Assembly: GCF_003002055.1 (NCBI RefSeq)
Contig: NZ_PVZF01000009.1
Location: 186,001-250,000 of the forward strand
Length of the DNA: 64,000 bases
Direction of reading: 5' to 3'
From: Kineococcus rhizosphaerae
GTDB lineage: Bacteria; Actinomycetota; Actinomycetes; Actinomycetales; Kineococcaceae
Of the stretch, positions 52,492 to 61,391 are shown piece by piece (position 1 is the stretch's first letter; each line of letters begins with the position of its first letter). The notes under the pieces were generated by a model. It saw only the letters and a list, made by a program, of their open reading frames with translations, did no database searches and had not been told where the DNA came from. The position numbers were made by a program, and so were the translations under genes.

Positions 52492-54237
52492 TCAGCCGCG
52501 CCGGGAGGGCAGGAACTGCTCGACGCGGGCCACGGCCAGCCCGATGCGCGGCAGGTCCGACGTGCGCTCGAAGCACAGGAAGCGCGGGACCCAGCGCGGC
52601 TGGTACTTGGCGTTGCTGCGGTAGAGCTGTTCGAGCTGCCACGTCCGCGAGAACACGACGAGCACCCGGTACCACAGCCGCAGCACCGGCCCGGCCCCCA
52701 GCCGCGAACCCCGGTCGAACACCGACCGGAACACGGCGAAGTTCAGCGAGATGCGCTGCAGGGCCGCGCTCCTGGCGTGGGCGACGACGTCGGTGACGAC
52801 GAGTTCCACCGTGCCGTTGGGCGCCTGCGGGTTGCGGCGCATGAGGTCGAGCGAGACCCCGTGCACCCCCCACGGCACGAACGTCAGCACCGCCAGCAGC
52901 TCACCCTCGGCGGTGCGCGCGGTGGCGACGAGCAGGTCCGGGTCGGCCGGGTCCCCCAACCGGCCCAGGGCCATCGAGAAACCCCGTTCCTGCCCCTCGC
53001 GCCAGGTCACCGCGGCCGAGGCGATCTCCAGGAGCTCCGAGTCCGGGACGTCCTGCTGACGCCGGACGCCGACCTGCGTGCCCCCGCGCCGGGCCCGGTT
53101 CACGGCCTGCCGCAGACCCCGGACGGCCCGGCCCTCCAGGCTGAACGCGTCGACGTCCAGGACCGCCTCGTCGCCGACCTCCAGGACCTGCAGCCCCGCC
53201 CGGTGGTAGACGGCGGCCCCGGCCTCGGAGGCACCGACGACGGCGGGACGCCAGGCGTGCGCGGCCAGCTGCTCGCGCCACGCCTCGACGGCCGCGGGCC
53301 ACGACGTCTCGTTCCCGACGGGGTCGCCGCTGGCGACGCTGACGCCCCCGACGACGCGGTGGACGACCGCGGCGCGCCCGTTCGGGGCGAACACGGCCGT
53401 CTTGTCCCGGCGCAGGTTGAAGTACCCCAGGGCGTCGCCCTCGCCCTCGGTGGCCAGCAGCCGGCGCAGGGGTTCCTCCGCCGCGCCCAGGGCCGCGGGA
53501 TCGGCGGCGGGACGGAACAGGAACCACGTGACGAGGAGCACCAGGACGGTCCCGGCGGAGTTCAGGACGACGTCGACCCAGCCGGGCACGAGGACCCCGT
53601 CGGGGAAGATGACGAAGGTGTCGACGGACACGAGGGTTCCCGCGGCGGCGTACCAGAGCCGGCTCAGGACGTTCCCGGCGCTCTCCTGCGTCGCGACCAC
53701 GAACCCCGTGCCGATCGCCAGCCAGACCAGGCTCGCCCCGCCGCCGATCCGCAGGGCCTGGCGCACCCCCAGCCGCGACGGCAGGACCGTGAACTCGCGC
53801 CGGGACACCACCAGGAGCACGAGGAGCAGGCACTGCACGGTGAGGAACCCGTGCGCGGGGAACGCGTCGACCAGGCTCCACACGACGTTGCAGACGGCGT
53901 TCAGGCCGGTCACGACGACCGCCGTCCACCAGGCCGCCCGCTTGCGCTGCGCGAGGGAGTGCGCCAGCAGCAGCAGGACCGTCCCGTAGCCGAAGCTGGG
54001 CCAGCTCGTGGCGAAGACGACGTCGGCCACCAGCGGCGGCGCCGACTGCGCGCGGTCGGACAGGGGCGCGTGGACCGCCATCGCGATGGACGCCAGTCCC
54101 GACAGCAGGAAGACCCACGTGCCGGCCGAGGCCAGGAGGCGGGGCAGCCGGCCGCCGCGGGGCTCCGGCTCGTGGCCCGTCCGGGTCCGCACCGGCTCCG
54201 CCGATCGCACCACGCCCACGTTCCCGCCCACGGCCAC
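52492..54237 (-). CDS. DUF2156/phosphatidylglycerol lysyltransferase-like membrane protein
   Basis: 581 residues. Seven or so membrane segments (about 35-250) precede a soluble GNAT-like DUF2156 domain (about 265-570): ALGYFNLRRDKTAVFAPNGRAAV, SVASGDPVGNETSW, GDEAVLDVDAFSLEGRAVRG, LRQAVNRARRGG and a C-terminal RWVPRFLCFERTSDLPR. This matches MprF/LysX-type enzymes that add amino acids to phosphatidylglycerol and reduce susceptibility to cationic peptides. The LysX tRNA-synthetase domain is absent. GTG 54237. It follows rpiA on the same strand after a hairpin. Confidence 0.85.
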   Translation of the reverse strand: MAVGGNVGVVRSAEPVRTRTGHEPEPRGGRLPRLLASAGTWVFLLSGLASIAMAVHAPLSDRAQSAPPLVADVVFATSWPSFGYGTVLLLLAHSLAQRKRAAWWTAVVVTGLNAVCNVVWSLVDAFPAHGFLTVQCLLLVLLVVSRREFTVLPSRLGVRQALRIGGGASLVWLAIGTGFVVATQESAGNVLSRLWYAAAGTLVSVDTFVIFPDGVLVPGWVDVVLNSAGTVLVLLVTWFLFRPAADPAALGAAEEPLRRLLATEGEGDALGYFNLRRDKTAVFAPNGRAAVVHRVVGGVSVASGDPVGNETSWPAAVEAWREQLAAHAWRPAVVGASEAGAAVYHRAGLQVLEVGDEAVLDVDAFSLEGRAVRGLRQAVNRARRGGTQVGVRRQQDVPDSELLEIASAAVTWREGQERGFSMALGRLGDPADPDLLVATARTAEGELLAVLTFVPWGVHGVSLDLMRRNPQAPNGTVELVVTDVVAHARSAALQRISLNFAVFRSVFDRGSRLGAGPVLRLWYRVLVVFSRTWQLEQLYRSNAKYQPRWVPRFLCFERTSDLPRIGLAVARVEQFLPSRRG

Positions 54238-54375
54238 CGTCTCCTCGCGCTCCCGTGAGGACGCCCGGCGGCGACCTCCGGTACCCGATCGTGCCGGTCA
54301 CGACCCACGGCGGGCATCCGCCCGCGGTACCGGACGACGACGTGCGCCACCCCTACCCACGGAGGTCGCAGGTCA

Positions 54376-54396
54376 TCCCGGGGTAGTACCCCGGGA
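54376..54396 (-). terminator. Hairpin after rpiA
   Basis: A perfect 9-bp stem (54376-54384 with 54388-54396) with a 3-nt loop, just downstream of the rpiA stop. Confidence 0.5.
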
Positions 54397-54401
54397 GGGG
54401 G

Positions 54402-55124
54402 TCAGGCGCCCGCGCGCAGCTCGCGCAGGTCGGCCGTGCCGTCGGAACGGCCCACGACGACGGCGTCGGCCATCTGCACGAACAGCCCGTTCTCCACGAC
54501 GCCGGGGATCTGGTTGAGCGCCAGCGCCAGCGCCGGCGCGTCCCGGACGGCCCCCAGCTCGACGTCCAGCAGGTAGTTGCCGGAGTCGGTGAGCACGAGC
54601 TCCCCGTCGCGCCGGCGCCGCTCGAGGTCGGCGACCTCGTACCCGTGCTCCCGCAGCAGGCGGGCCACGAGCCGCGTCGTGCTCGACCAGCCGAAGGGCA
54701 GGACCTCGATCGGCAGGGGGAACCGGCCAAGCGTGGTCACGATCTTGCTCTCGTCGGTGACGATCACCGTGCGGCGCGAGGCGCGGGAGATGATCTTCTC
54801 TCGCAGCAGGGCCGCGCCGCCGCCCTTGATCATGTCGCCGTTCCCGTCCAGCTCGTCGGCGCCGTCGACCGTGAGGTCCAGCTCGGGGTCGGTCTCCAGG
54901 TCGGTGAGCCGCACCCCCACGCTCAGGGCGAGGTCGCGCGTGGACGTCGACGTGGGGACCCCCACGACGTCGAGGCCGTCGGCGACGCGCTCGGCCAGGG
55001 CCCGGACGAAGAAGTGCGCGGTCGAGCCCGACCCCAGCCCCAGCGTCATCCCGTCCCGGCACAGCTCGACGGCCCGGCGGGCGGCGGCCTGCTTGGCCAG
55101 GTCCTGGGCGCTGGTGGTGGTCAT
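54402..55124 (-). CDS. rpiA: Ribose-5-phosphate isomerase A
   Basis: 240 residues. GLGSGSTAHFFVRAL, LTVDGADELDGNGDMIKGGGAALLREKI and VLPFGWSSTTRL identify RpiA; Asp and Lys of the DGADE and KGGG motifs form the active site. It interconverts ribose-5-phosphate and ribulose-5-phosphate in the pentose phosphate pathway. ATG 55124 has GGAGGG 5 nt upstream. It is divergent from a TIM-barrel isomerase gene, with about 130 bp between. Confidence 0.96.
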   Translation of the reverse strand: MTTTSAQDLAKQAAARRAVELCRDGMTLGLGSGSTAHFFVRALAERVADGLDVVGVPTSTSTRDLALSVGVRLTDLETDPELDLTVDGADELDGNGDMIKGGGAALLREKIISRASRRTVIVTDESKIVTTLGRFPLPIEVLPFGWSSTTRLVARLLREHGYEVADLERRRRDGELVLTDSGNYLLDVELGAVRDAPALALALNQIPGVVENGLFVQMADAVVVGRSDGTADLRELRAGA

Positions 55125-55255
55125 GCGGTCCCTCCGAGGTGGTCGGCAGCTCGACACGGCAGCGGGCACCGCCCGGTCGGCTCCATGGTCCACGGTTCAC
55201 CGCGCGCACCGCGCACGGGGGGTCGCCCGCGCAGGCCCCGCGTAGGGTCGCCCGG

Positions 55256-56095
55256 ATGACCGCACCCGCTCTCGTGGCCACCTGCTGGACGACCGCCGGC
55301 ACGGCCCGCCCGCTGGACGCCTCTGAGGTGGCGTCGTACTCCCCCCTCGAACGCGTCCGTGCCGTGGCCGACGGCGGCTGGACGGGGCTGGGGTTCGCCC
55401 ACGAGGACCTCGAGCGGATCCGCGCGACGACGGGTTTCGCGGTCATCGCCGCGGCCGCCCGGGACGCCGGCCTCACCCACGTCGAGGTCGAACTGGTGAC
55501 GGACTGGTGGAAGCCGGAGGAGTCCTGGCGGCCCCGCTGGGAACTGCTGCTGGAGGCCGCGCAGGCGTTCGGTTCGCCCTTCGTCAAGGCGGGCACGGAG
55601 TTCAGCGCCCCGTGGGCTGACCTGTCGCCGCTGGTGGACCCGTTGCGCCGCCTGGCGATCGAGGCCGCCGACCACGGGACGCGGGTCGCGCTGGAACCCC
55701 TGCCGTTCTCGATGGTCGGCTCGGTCCCCGCCGGGGCCGACCTCGTGCGCGCCGTCGACCACCCCGGCGCCGGGCTGGCCGTGGACCTGTGGCACGTGGT
55801 CCGCGCGGGCACCACGCTGGCCGAGCTCGAGCAGTGCCTGACGGCCGACCTGGTCGCGGCCGTGGAACTCGACGACGCCGACGCCGACCCCGTGGGCACG
55901 CTGTTCGAGGACACCCGGGACCGCCGGCGCTACTGCGGCGAGGGCGCGCAGGACGTCCGCGGTTTCGTCGAGGTCCTGCGCCGGCTGGGTTTCCCGGGCC
56001 CGTGGGGCGTGGAGATCCTGTCCGACGAGCACCGCGGCCTGGACCTGACGGCAGGGCTGGCCCGCGCCCGGCGGACGGCGCTGAGCTGCTTCTAG
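55256..56095 (+). CDS. Sugar phosphate isomerase/epimerase-like TIM-barrel protein
   Basis: 279 residues of the xylose-isomerase-like (AP endonuclease 2) family: GGWTGLGFAHEDLERI, THVEVELVTDWW (Glu metal ligand), PFVKAGTEF, VALEPLPFSMVGSV (Glu), GLAVDLWHVVRAG (Asp, His) and WGVEILSDEHRG (Glu). The substrate is unknown; sugars, inositol derivatives or hydroxypyruvate are precedents. ATG 55256 lies 7 nt behind TAGGGT (55243-55248), the leaderless pattern. The TAG stop shares CTAG with the TAG of the convergent gene. Confidence 0.85.
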   Translation: MTAPALVATCWTTAGTARPLDASEVASYSPLERVRAVADGGWTGLGFAHEDLERIRATTGFAVIAAAARDAGLTHVEVELVTDWWKPEESWRPRWELLLEAAQAFGSPFVKAGTEFSAPWADLSPLVDPLRRLAIEAADHGTRVALEPLPFSMVGSVPAGADLVRAVDHPGAGLAVDLWHVVRAGTTLAELEQCLTADLVAAVELDDADADPVGTLFEDTRDRRRYCGEGAQDVRGFVEVLRRLGFPGPWGVEILSDEHRGLDLTAGLARARRTALSCF

Positions 56096-56385
56096 GGCTC
56101 GCGCCAGCCCTGGCCCCAGACCCGGGCCGCGCGCAGGAACTCCTGCAGCACCGGCGGCTGGGCGTACACCGCGTAGGTGTTGCGGCCCAGCGTGAGCGCC
56201 ACGGCGACGTCCGGCACGTCCACCGCGAAGGCCCGCAGGTCCCGGACGAGGTGCTCGGGGAGGAACTCGGCCGGGCCCAGGGTGAGGAGGTCCTCGCGGA
56301 GGGCGGGGGCGAGCTGACGCCACCAGGACGCCACGGCGTCTGTCTGTTGCTGCACACCAAGGGTCTCGACCGGTCCGCACCGCAC
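56092..56385 (-). CDS. Small hypothetical protein
   Basis: 97 residues: DAVASWWRQLAPALREDLLT, LPEHLVRDLRAFAVDVPDVA and VALTLGRNTYAVYAQPPVLQEFL. It is soluble, mixed alpha with a strand, with good coding bias from about residue 12. The start could be GTG 56385 or a later GTG (VQQQTDAV). It lies 138 bp downstream of the dehydratase-like operon on the same strand. The stop codon TAG overlaps that of the convergent gene (CTAG). I do not recognise a family. Confidence 0.55.
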   Translation of the reverse strand: MRCGPVETLGVQQQTDAVASWWRQLAPALREDLLTLGPAEFLPEHLVRDLRAFAVDVPDVAVALTLGRNTYAVYAQPPVLQEFLRAARVWGQGWREP

Positions 56386-56522
56386 CTCGACCGCTCGTCA
56401 CCCGGCTGGGGGTAGTGCACCACCCACCTGGCCCGCCCACCGCACCCGGCACCGGCCCGCCCGGGTCCGCCCGGTGCGCGAGGGCCTCCGGTCCCGTCCC
56501 GGCACGCAGACCGCCGCTCTCC

Positions 56523-57782
56523 CTACCCCCCGCCGCGCTGCCCCGCCAGCTCCTGCACGAACCGGGCGATGGACCCGTCCAGGTCGGCGCGCTCGAGCGC
56601 GCGCGGGTCCGCGTTGCTGGCCCGCACCTCCAGCACGGGGATCCCCTGCTCCTGCAGCGCCAGGGTGATGAACCGGGCCCCGGCGACGTCGTCGGCCACC
56701 AGGTGCACGACGCCGTCGACGCCGTGGGTGCGCGCCTCCCGCACGTACCACTGCGGGGCCAGCAGCGGGGAGTACAGCAGGTCGGTCACGCCGACGAACC
56801 GGGCCGCGAGCGCCTCGACCGGGTCGTCGCCGTAGCGGACGTAGCCGTCGGCGGCGATGGCCAGGTACATCGACCACACGAAGACCGCGCCGAACTCCTC
56901 CTCGAACCGGCGGTAGAGCGCGGTATCGCCCCACAGGCCGCGCCCGACCCACATGAGCCGGACCCGCTCGTCGGGCACGACGGCGGTGCCCGCCGCGACG
57001 AGGGCCTCGACCTCGTCGTGCAGGGCCCGGGCGGCGTCGCGGCCCCAGGGGCTGCCCCGGTGCCACTGCGGGACCATGACGGCGGGGATGGTGTCGCTGA
57101 CCCGGACCGGCGTGGGCCGGGCCTGGGCGATCAGGTCGCGGGTGCGCATGTTCCACTCCTCCTGCTCGTTGACGAGGTCCATCACCTCCCGCAGCCGGTC
57201 CAGGTCGAAGGTGCGGCCGGTGCGTTCCTCCAGGAAGGCGATGAGCTGACGGTTCTCCTCGGCCATGAGCGCGATCCGGTCGGCGCCGAAGACGCGCTCC
57301 CAGTCGTGGGCCACGAGGTCCCACCAGCGCTCGGGGGCCGGGACGGCGGCGGTGCGCTCGTACGGGAAGAACGCCGTGCCGGGCTCGTCGGTCCACGCCT
57401 CGAACGCCTTGCCGGTGGCGTCACCGCTCAGCTCGGCGATGACGATGCCCGGCTTCGGCAGCCCGCCCCACAGGGCGTCCTGGTCGGCGACGCCGCGCGA
57501 GCCGAGCGCGAGGACGTCGTACTGGCGGCTGTCGTCGGGGTGGCCCAGCCCGGCCACCACCGCCAGGCTCTCCTGCGCGAGCTGCTTGGCGGTGACGATC
57601 GAGGCCCACCACTGGTTCACGACGTAGGGCACGTCCATCGCGCGCAGGACCTCCTGCGGGGCGTCGGCGTTGACCAGGGCGACGGCCTCCCCGGCGGCGG
57701 CACGCTCGCGCAGGTCGGCGAACCACGCGCGCTGGTGGGCGAGGGCAGCGGTGGTCGCCGCGAGCCGGCCCGCCCCGCTCAC
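56523..57782 (-). CDS. 2-hydroxyacyl-CoA dehydratase-like subunit without cysteines (A)
   Basis: 419 residues of the HgdB/BadD-type fold: AVALVNADAPQEVLRAMDVP, then a long helical mid-section, an activator-like core (VMVPQWHRGSPWGRDAA, RLMWVGRGLWGDTALYRRFE) and a C-terminal VDGVVHLVADDVAGARFITL with QEQGIPVLEVRASNADPRALE. Known members hold a [4Fe-4S] cluster through three Cys, but this protein has no Cys anywhere: the usual GxxC and CK positions read NADAP and ADDVA. GTG 57782 overlaps the upstream stop by GTGA. It is paired with subunit B and a CoA-transferase. The reaction is unknown; radical dehydration as in Clostridium cannot be assumed. Confidence 0.8.
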   Translation of the reverse strand: MSGAGRLAATTAALAHQRAWFADLRERAAAGEAVALVNADAPQEVLRAMDVPYVVNQWWASIVTAKQLAQESLAVVAGLGHPDDSRQYDVLALGSRGVADQDALWGGLPKPGIVIAELSGDATGKAFEAWTDEPGTAFFPYERTAAVPAPERWWDLVAHDWERVFGADRIALMAEENRQLIAFLEERTGRTFDLDRLREVMDLVNEQEEWNMRTRDLIAQARPTPVRVSDTIPAVMVPQWHRGSPWGRDAARALHDEVEALVAAGTAVVPDERVRLMWVGRGLWGDTALYRRFEEEFGAVFVWSMYLAIAADGYVRYGDDPVEALAARFVGVTDLLYSPLLAPQWYVREARTHGVDGVVHLVADDVAGARFITLALQEQGIPVLEVRASNADPRALERADLDGSIARFVQELAGQRGGG

Positions 57783-58930
57783 GCCGACCGCCGGAGCACG
57801 GCGAGGGCGTCGAGCACCGCCTGCGGGTCGTCGGCGGCCGCACCCCGCACGAGCGCGGCGGGCACCCCGGCCGCGGCCCGCTGGCGCGAGTAGTCCCACG
57901 CGGGGGCGTCGTCGTGCTCGCGGACGACGGCCAGCAGCGCCCGGGCGCCGGTGCGCGCGACGCCGGCGGCGGTCGCCGCGGCGCGGGCGGCCATGGTCGA
58001 GGTGGCGGCGGCGGGGGCGCCGACGAGGCGGGCGCGGACGGCGACCTCGGCGGCGGCCTCTCGGGTGCGCGGCGCCGGGCCCGCCGGCGCGTCGGTGAGG
58101 ACCGGGTCGCCCCAGTCGTGGTCCTCCCCGACCACGACGGCACCCGCGGACTCCAGGAGGCGGTAGAGGTCGTCGCCGACCGGTGCGCTGCCGGTCAGCC
58201 AGAGCGGCAGGCCGTCCGCGCGGCGCGGGACGGGCCGGGCCAGCGCGGCCTCGATCGCGGGGAGGGCCTCGGCCCCGGGGGCGCCTGCGGCGAGGCCGTA
58301 GGCGTGCAGGGCCACGGTGCCGCCGGGTCCGGCCGGGTGCGGGCGCCGGTCGTGCAGGTCCCGCAGGACGGCCGTGGTGCGCTGCTGCTGCGCCCACGCG
58401 TCCGCCAGGCTCCCCTCGTCGACCGCGCCGCCGGTCCAGGCCTCCACGGTCCGCAGCATCGAGAGCACCTGCTGCACGTTGAAGCGCACGGTGCTCTCGC
58501 GCGGCAGGTGGACCTGGTCGACCAGGTGGACCGGCAGGGTGGTCCGCCCGCGCCGGTGCAGCTCGTGCAGGACCGCGTGCAGGCGGACGGACCCCTCGCC
58601 GTCGTGGGCGATCAGCAGGCCGCGCAGGGGGTCCAGCTCCCCGGCGAGCACCGCGGCCGCGACGAGCAGCGCGGCGCGGTCGACCGCGCCGCCGAGGTGC
58701 TCGGCGGCCACGGCCACCTCGGCGGCCGCGCGCTCGCGCGGCGGGACCCGGAACGGTTCCCCGCCGGCCGCGGCGACGAGCGCGGCCGGCACGTCGCGGC
58801 CGACGACGCCGACGACCGGTGCGCCGCCCGCGGCCCGCTGCAGCGCGGCGGAGGTGCGGGTGGCGTAGCGCGCGGCGAGTCCGGTGAGGCCCCCGGGGGC
58901 GTCCACCGTGGAGCCGGGAGCGGCGTTCAC
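57779..58930 (-). CDS. 2-hydroxyacyl-CoA dehydratase-like subunit without cysteines (B)
   Basis: 383 residues. GAPVVGVVGRDVPAALVAAA then GGEPFRVPP aligns with the HgdB N-terminal motif GxxCxxxPxExxxAxGxxPxR, lacking the Cys. GLLIAHDGEGSVRLHAVLHE, FNVQQVLSMLRTVEAWTG, PVPRRADGLPLWLTGSAPVG and the C-terminal ALLAVVREHDDAPAWDYSRQ follow the family order. No cysteine occurs in the whole protein. GTG 58930 overlaps the CoA-transferase stop, and its own stop overlaps subunit A. The two subunits probably form a heterodimer. Confidence 0.8.
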   Translation of the reverse strand: MNAAPGSTVDAPGGLTGLAARYATRTSAALQRAAGGAPVVGVVGRDVPAALVAAAGGEPFRVPPRERAAAEVAVAAEHLGGAVDRAALLVAAAVLAGELDPLRGLLIAHDGEGSVRLHAVLHELHRRGRTTLPVHLVDQVHLPRESTVRFNVQQVLSMLRTVEAWTGGAVDEGSLADAWAQQQRTTAVLRDLHDRRPHPAGPGGTVALHAYGLAAGAPGAEALPAIEAALARPVPRRADGLPLWLTGSAPVGDDLYRLLESAGAVVVGEDHDWGDPVLTDAPAGPAPRTREAAAEVAVRARLVGAPAAATSTMAARAAATAAGVARTGARALLAVVREHDDAPAWDYSRQRAAAGVPAALVRGAAADDPQAVLDALAVLRRSA

Positions 58931-60201
58931 AGGGCGCCTGCGGCGCGCAGGGCGGCGATCCGCTCGACGTCGTAGCCCAGGAGTTCGGACAGCACGCTGT
59001 CGGTGTGCTCGCCCAGCCAGGGCGCGGGCCGGTCCAGGGAGGTGCTGCTGCCGGACAGGACGATGGGCACGCCCGAGCCGTACAGCTCCGGCGCGACGCC
59101 GTACACGGGGTGCCGCAGCACCTCCACCTCCCCGCGCTGCAGGACCAGCGGGTCGCGGACGGCCTCGCCGGTGTCGCGCACGACCGCCGCGGGCACGCCC
59201 CGGGCCTCCAGCCTCGCCACGGCGTCGGCGACGTCCAGGCCGGCCGCCCAGTCGCGGATCAGGGCGTGCAGCTCGTCGGCGTGCCGCACCCGCATGTCCC
59301 GCACGGAGAAGCGGGGGTCGTCGGCGAGTTCGGGACGCCCGACGGCGGTGAGCAGGTTCCGGCTGAAGGCGTCGGTCGGCCCGCACAGCGCGAACCAGCC
59401 GTCGGTGCCCTCGAAGACCCCGAACGGCGCGAGCCGGGGCACGTAGGACCCGGTGCGCAGCGGCATGCCGACCTTCTCGAACGCGTCGAAGGGTTCGCAG
59501 GCGACCAGGGACGTCAGCGCGCCCAGCATCGAGACGTCGACGTGCTGACCCCGACCGGTGCGGTCGGCCTCCAGCAGCGCCGACAGCACGCCGATGACGC
59601 CGAACAGCGGCGCGACGAGGTCGGCGATGGGCAGCCCGAACCGGACCGGCGGGTCGCCCGGTTCGCCGGCGGTGAGCATGGTGCCGCTGAGGGCCTGGAT
59701 GATGGTGTCCATCGCCTTGCCGCCGCCGGGCACGCCCTGGGCGCCGAAACCGCTGATGGAGGCGTAGACCAGGCGCGGGTTCAGCTCGTGCACGACGGGG
59801 AAGTCGATGCCGAGGCGGTGCGTCACCCCGGCGCTGAAGTTCTCGACGAGCACGTCGGCCTTCGTCACGAGTTCGCGGAACACGCGGGCCCCCTCGGGGG
59901 TCTTCAGGTTCAGCGTGACGCTCTCCTTGTTCCTGCCCCGCAGCATCATCGAGACCGACATGTCCTTGTCGCTGGTCCGCTGCGCCTGCAACCCCTCGGC
60001 GGAGTAGTAAGGGGCGTTGTTGCGGGAGCTGTCGCCACCGAGCTCGGGGTTCTCGACCTTGATGACCCGCGCGCCGAGCCCGGCCAGCAGCAGGGTCGCG
60101 TAGGGGCCGGACAGGGCCGTGGTGAGGTCCACGACGGTCTTGCCGGCCAGCGGGTGGGCCGTGTCGGGACGGTCGCTGCCGGGACGGTCGGTGTCGGTCA
60201 T
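58927..60201 (-). CDS. Family III CoA-transferase (CaiB/BaiF type)
   Basis: 424 residues. GKTVVDLTTALSGPYATLLL, ARVIKVENPELGGDSSRNNA, a hairpin RNKESVTLNLKTPEGARVF, DVLVENFSAGVTHRLGID and the catalytic RFGLPIADLVAPLFGVI (Asp near 190) are family III signatures. It moves CoA from an acyl-CoA donor to a carboxylic acid. ATG 60201 overlaps the CapA-like stop by ATGA. The neighbouring dehydratase-like subunits would act on the CoA ester formed. Confidence 0.93.
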   Translation of the reverse strand: MTDTDRPGSDRPDTAHPLAGKTVVDLTTALSGPYATLLLAGLGARVIKVENPELGGDSSRNNAPYYSAEGLQAQRTSDKDMSVSMMLRGRNKESVTLNLKTPEGARVFRELVTKADVLVENFSAGVTHRLGIDFPVVHELNPRLVYASISGFGAQGVPGGGKAMDTIIQALSGTMLTAGEPGDPPVRFGLPIADLVAPLFGVIGVLSALLEADRTGRGQHVDVSMLGALTSLVACEPFDAFEKVGMPLRTGSYVPRLAPFGVFEGTDGWFALCGPTDAFSRNLLTAVGRPELADDPRFSVRDMRVRHADELHALIRDWAAGLDVADAVARLEARGVPAAVVRDTGEAVRDPLVLQRGEVEVLRHPVYGVAPELYGSGVPIVLSGSSTSLDRPAPWLGEHTDSVLSELLGYDVERIAALRAAGAL

Positions 60202-61391
60202 CGGGTGGCTCCTCGCTCGTACGGGACGTGCTGCTCGTCCTGCTCGTTCTGCTGGTGCGGTTCGCCCGGTCCGACGCGGACGACGTCGCCGTCGACGGTG
60301 AAACCGGTCGCGAAACCCTCGGCCCGCGTGGTGCGCCGGAGGTACTCCAGGACCGCCCGGCCGTCATCGGCCCCGCCCCACGGCACGGGTCGGGCCCGGC
60401 GGTCGATCCAGCAGGGCACGAACCCGGCGACCACGCGCCCGTCGTCGTGCACGTCGAGGACGGCGATGAGCGTGTTCCGGCTCTCGGGGTGGAACGGGTA
60501 CCACGACGGCAGGTCGGGATCGGGCTCGAAACCGAACAGCCGGCGGCGCCGCAGGGCCCACCGGCGCTGCTCGGCCACGTCCCCGGCGGCGGGGGTGAGG
60601 GCGTCGGTGACGGTGACGAAGTTCCCGAGCCCGTGGAAGATCGGACGGCCCCGGTGCAGCTCGATCCCGCGCGCGACGTGGGCGTGGTGCCCGACGACGG
60701 CCGCGGCGCCCGCGTCCACCGCCGCGTGCGCGACCTCGGTCTCGTAGGCCGCGAGGTCGACGGGGGTGTGCACGAGGCCCTTGTGCAGGGCGACGACGAG
60801 GACGTCGACGGTGGCGGCGACCCGGCGGACCGTCTCCCGCATCCGCGCCAGGGTCTCCGCGTCGGCCCAGGTGTGCACGCTGGGCGGTCCGCCGGGGTTC
60901 GCCCCGACGGGTTCGTAGTGGGTGAGGACCCGTACGTACGCCGCGCCGGGGCGACGGCTGGTCGCCCAGCTGTCGGTGGGGCCCACGCAGTTGAAGGACA
61001 GCACCCCGACGGTGAGGCCGCCGACGCGGGCCAGGGCCGGGACCAGGGCGGCGTCGAGGTCGCCGCCCGCGCCGGTGGTCCGCATCCCGTGCTCGTGCGC
61101 GGCGGCGAGGGTCTGGGCGATGCCCTCGCCGCCGGCGTCGGCGATGTGGTTGCCCGCCAGGGTGAGGACGTCGAACCCTGCGCGGCGCACCGCGCCCAGG
61201 TGCGCCGGGTCCGCCGGTGGTGCCGGGACGTCCACGGTGGCGACGGTGGTCGTCCTGGCGTGCGGCACCTCCAGCTGGCCGACGGTGAGGTCGGCCGCGC
61301 GCAGGAACTCCCGGGCGGGGTCGAAGAAACCGTCGGGGTCGGGCCGGTCGACGACGAGGTCCCCGGTGAGGGCGATGCGGACCGGGCTCAC
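60198..61391 (-). CDS. CapA-like metallophosphoesterase
   Basis: 397 residues. RIALTGDLVVDRPDPDGFFD (first metal Asp), VGQLEVPHA, DVLTLAGNHIADAGGEGI (Asn-His), VLSFNCVGPTDSW, VHTWADAETLARMRETV, VVALHKGL, AVVGHHAHVARGIE (His-x-His) and GLGNFV follow the CapA/PgsA fold. Known members serve poly-gamma-glutamate synthesis or release. There is no membrane anchor or signal peptide, so this is a cytoplasmic variant. GTG 61391 overlaps the hydrolase stop. The C-terminal tail is Gln/Glu-rich. Hydrolysis of a phospho or peptide intermediate is conceivable, but that is inference. Confidence 0.85.
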   Translation of the reverse strand: MSPVRIALTGDLVVDRPDPDGFFDPAREFLRAADLTVGQLEVPHARTTTVATVDVPAPPADPAHLGAVRRAGFDVLTLAGNHIADAGGEGIAQTLAAAHEHGMRTTGAGGDLDAALVPALARVGGLTVGVLSFNCVGPTDSWATSRRPGAAYVRVLTHYEPVGANPGGPPSVHTWADAETLARMRETVRRVAATVDVLVVALHKGLVHTPVDLAAYETEVAHAAVDAGAAAVVGHHAHVARGIELHRGRPIFHGLGNFVTVTDALTPAAGDVAEQRRWALRRRRLFGFEPDPDLPSWYPFHPESRNTLIAVLDVHDDGRVVAGFVPCWIDRRARPVPWGGADDGRAVLEYLRRTTRAEGFATGFTVDGDVVRVGPGEPHQQNEQDEQHVPYERGATR

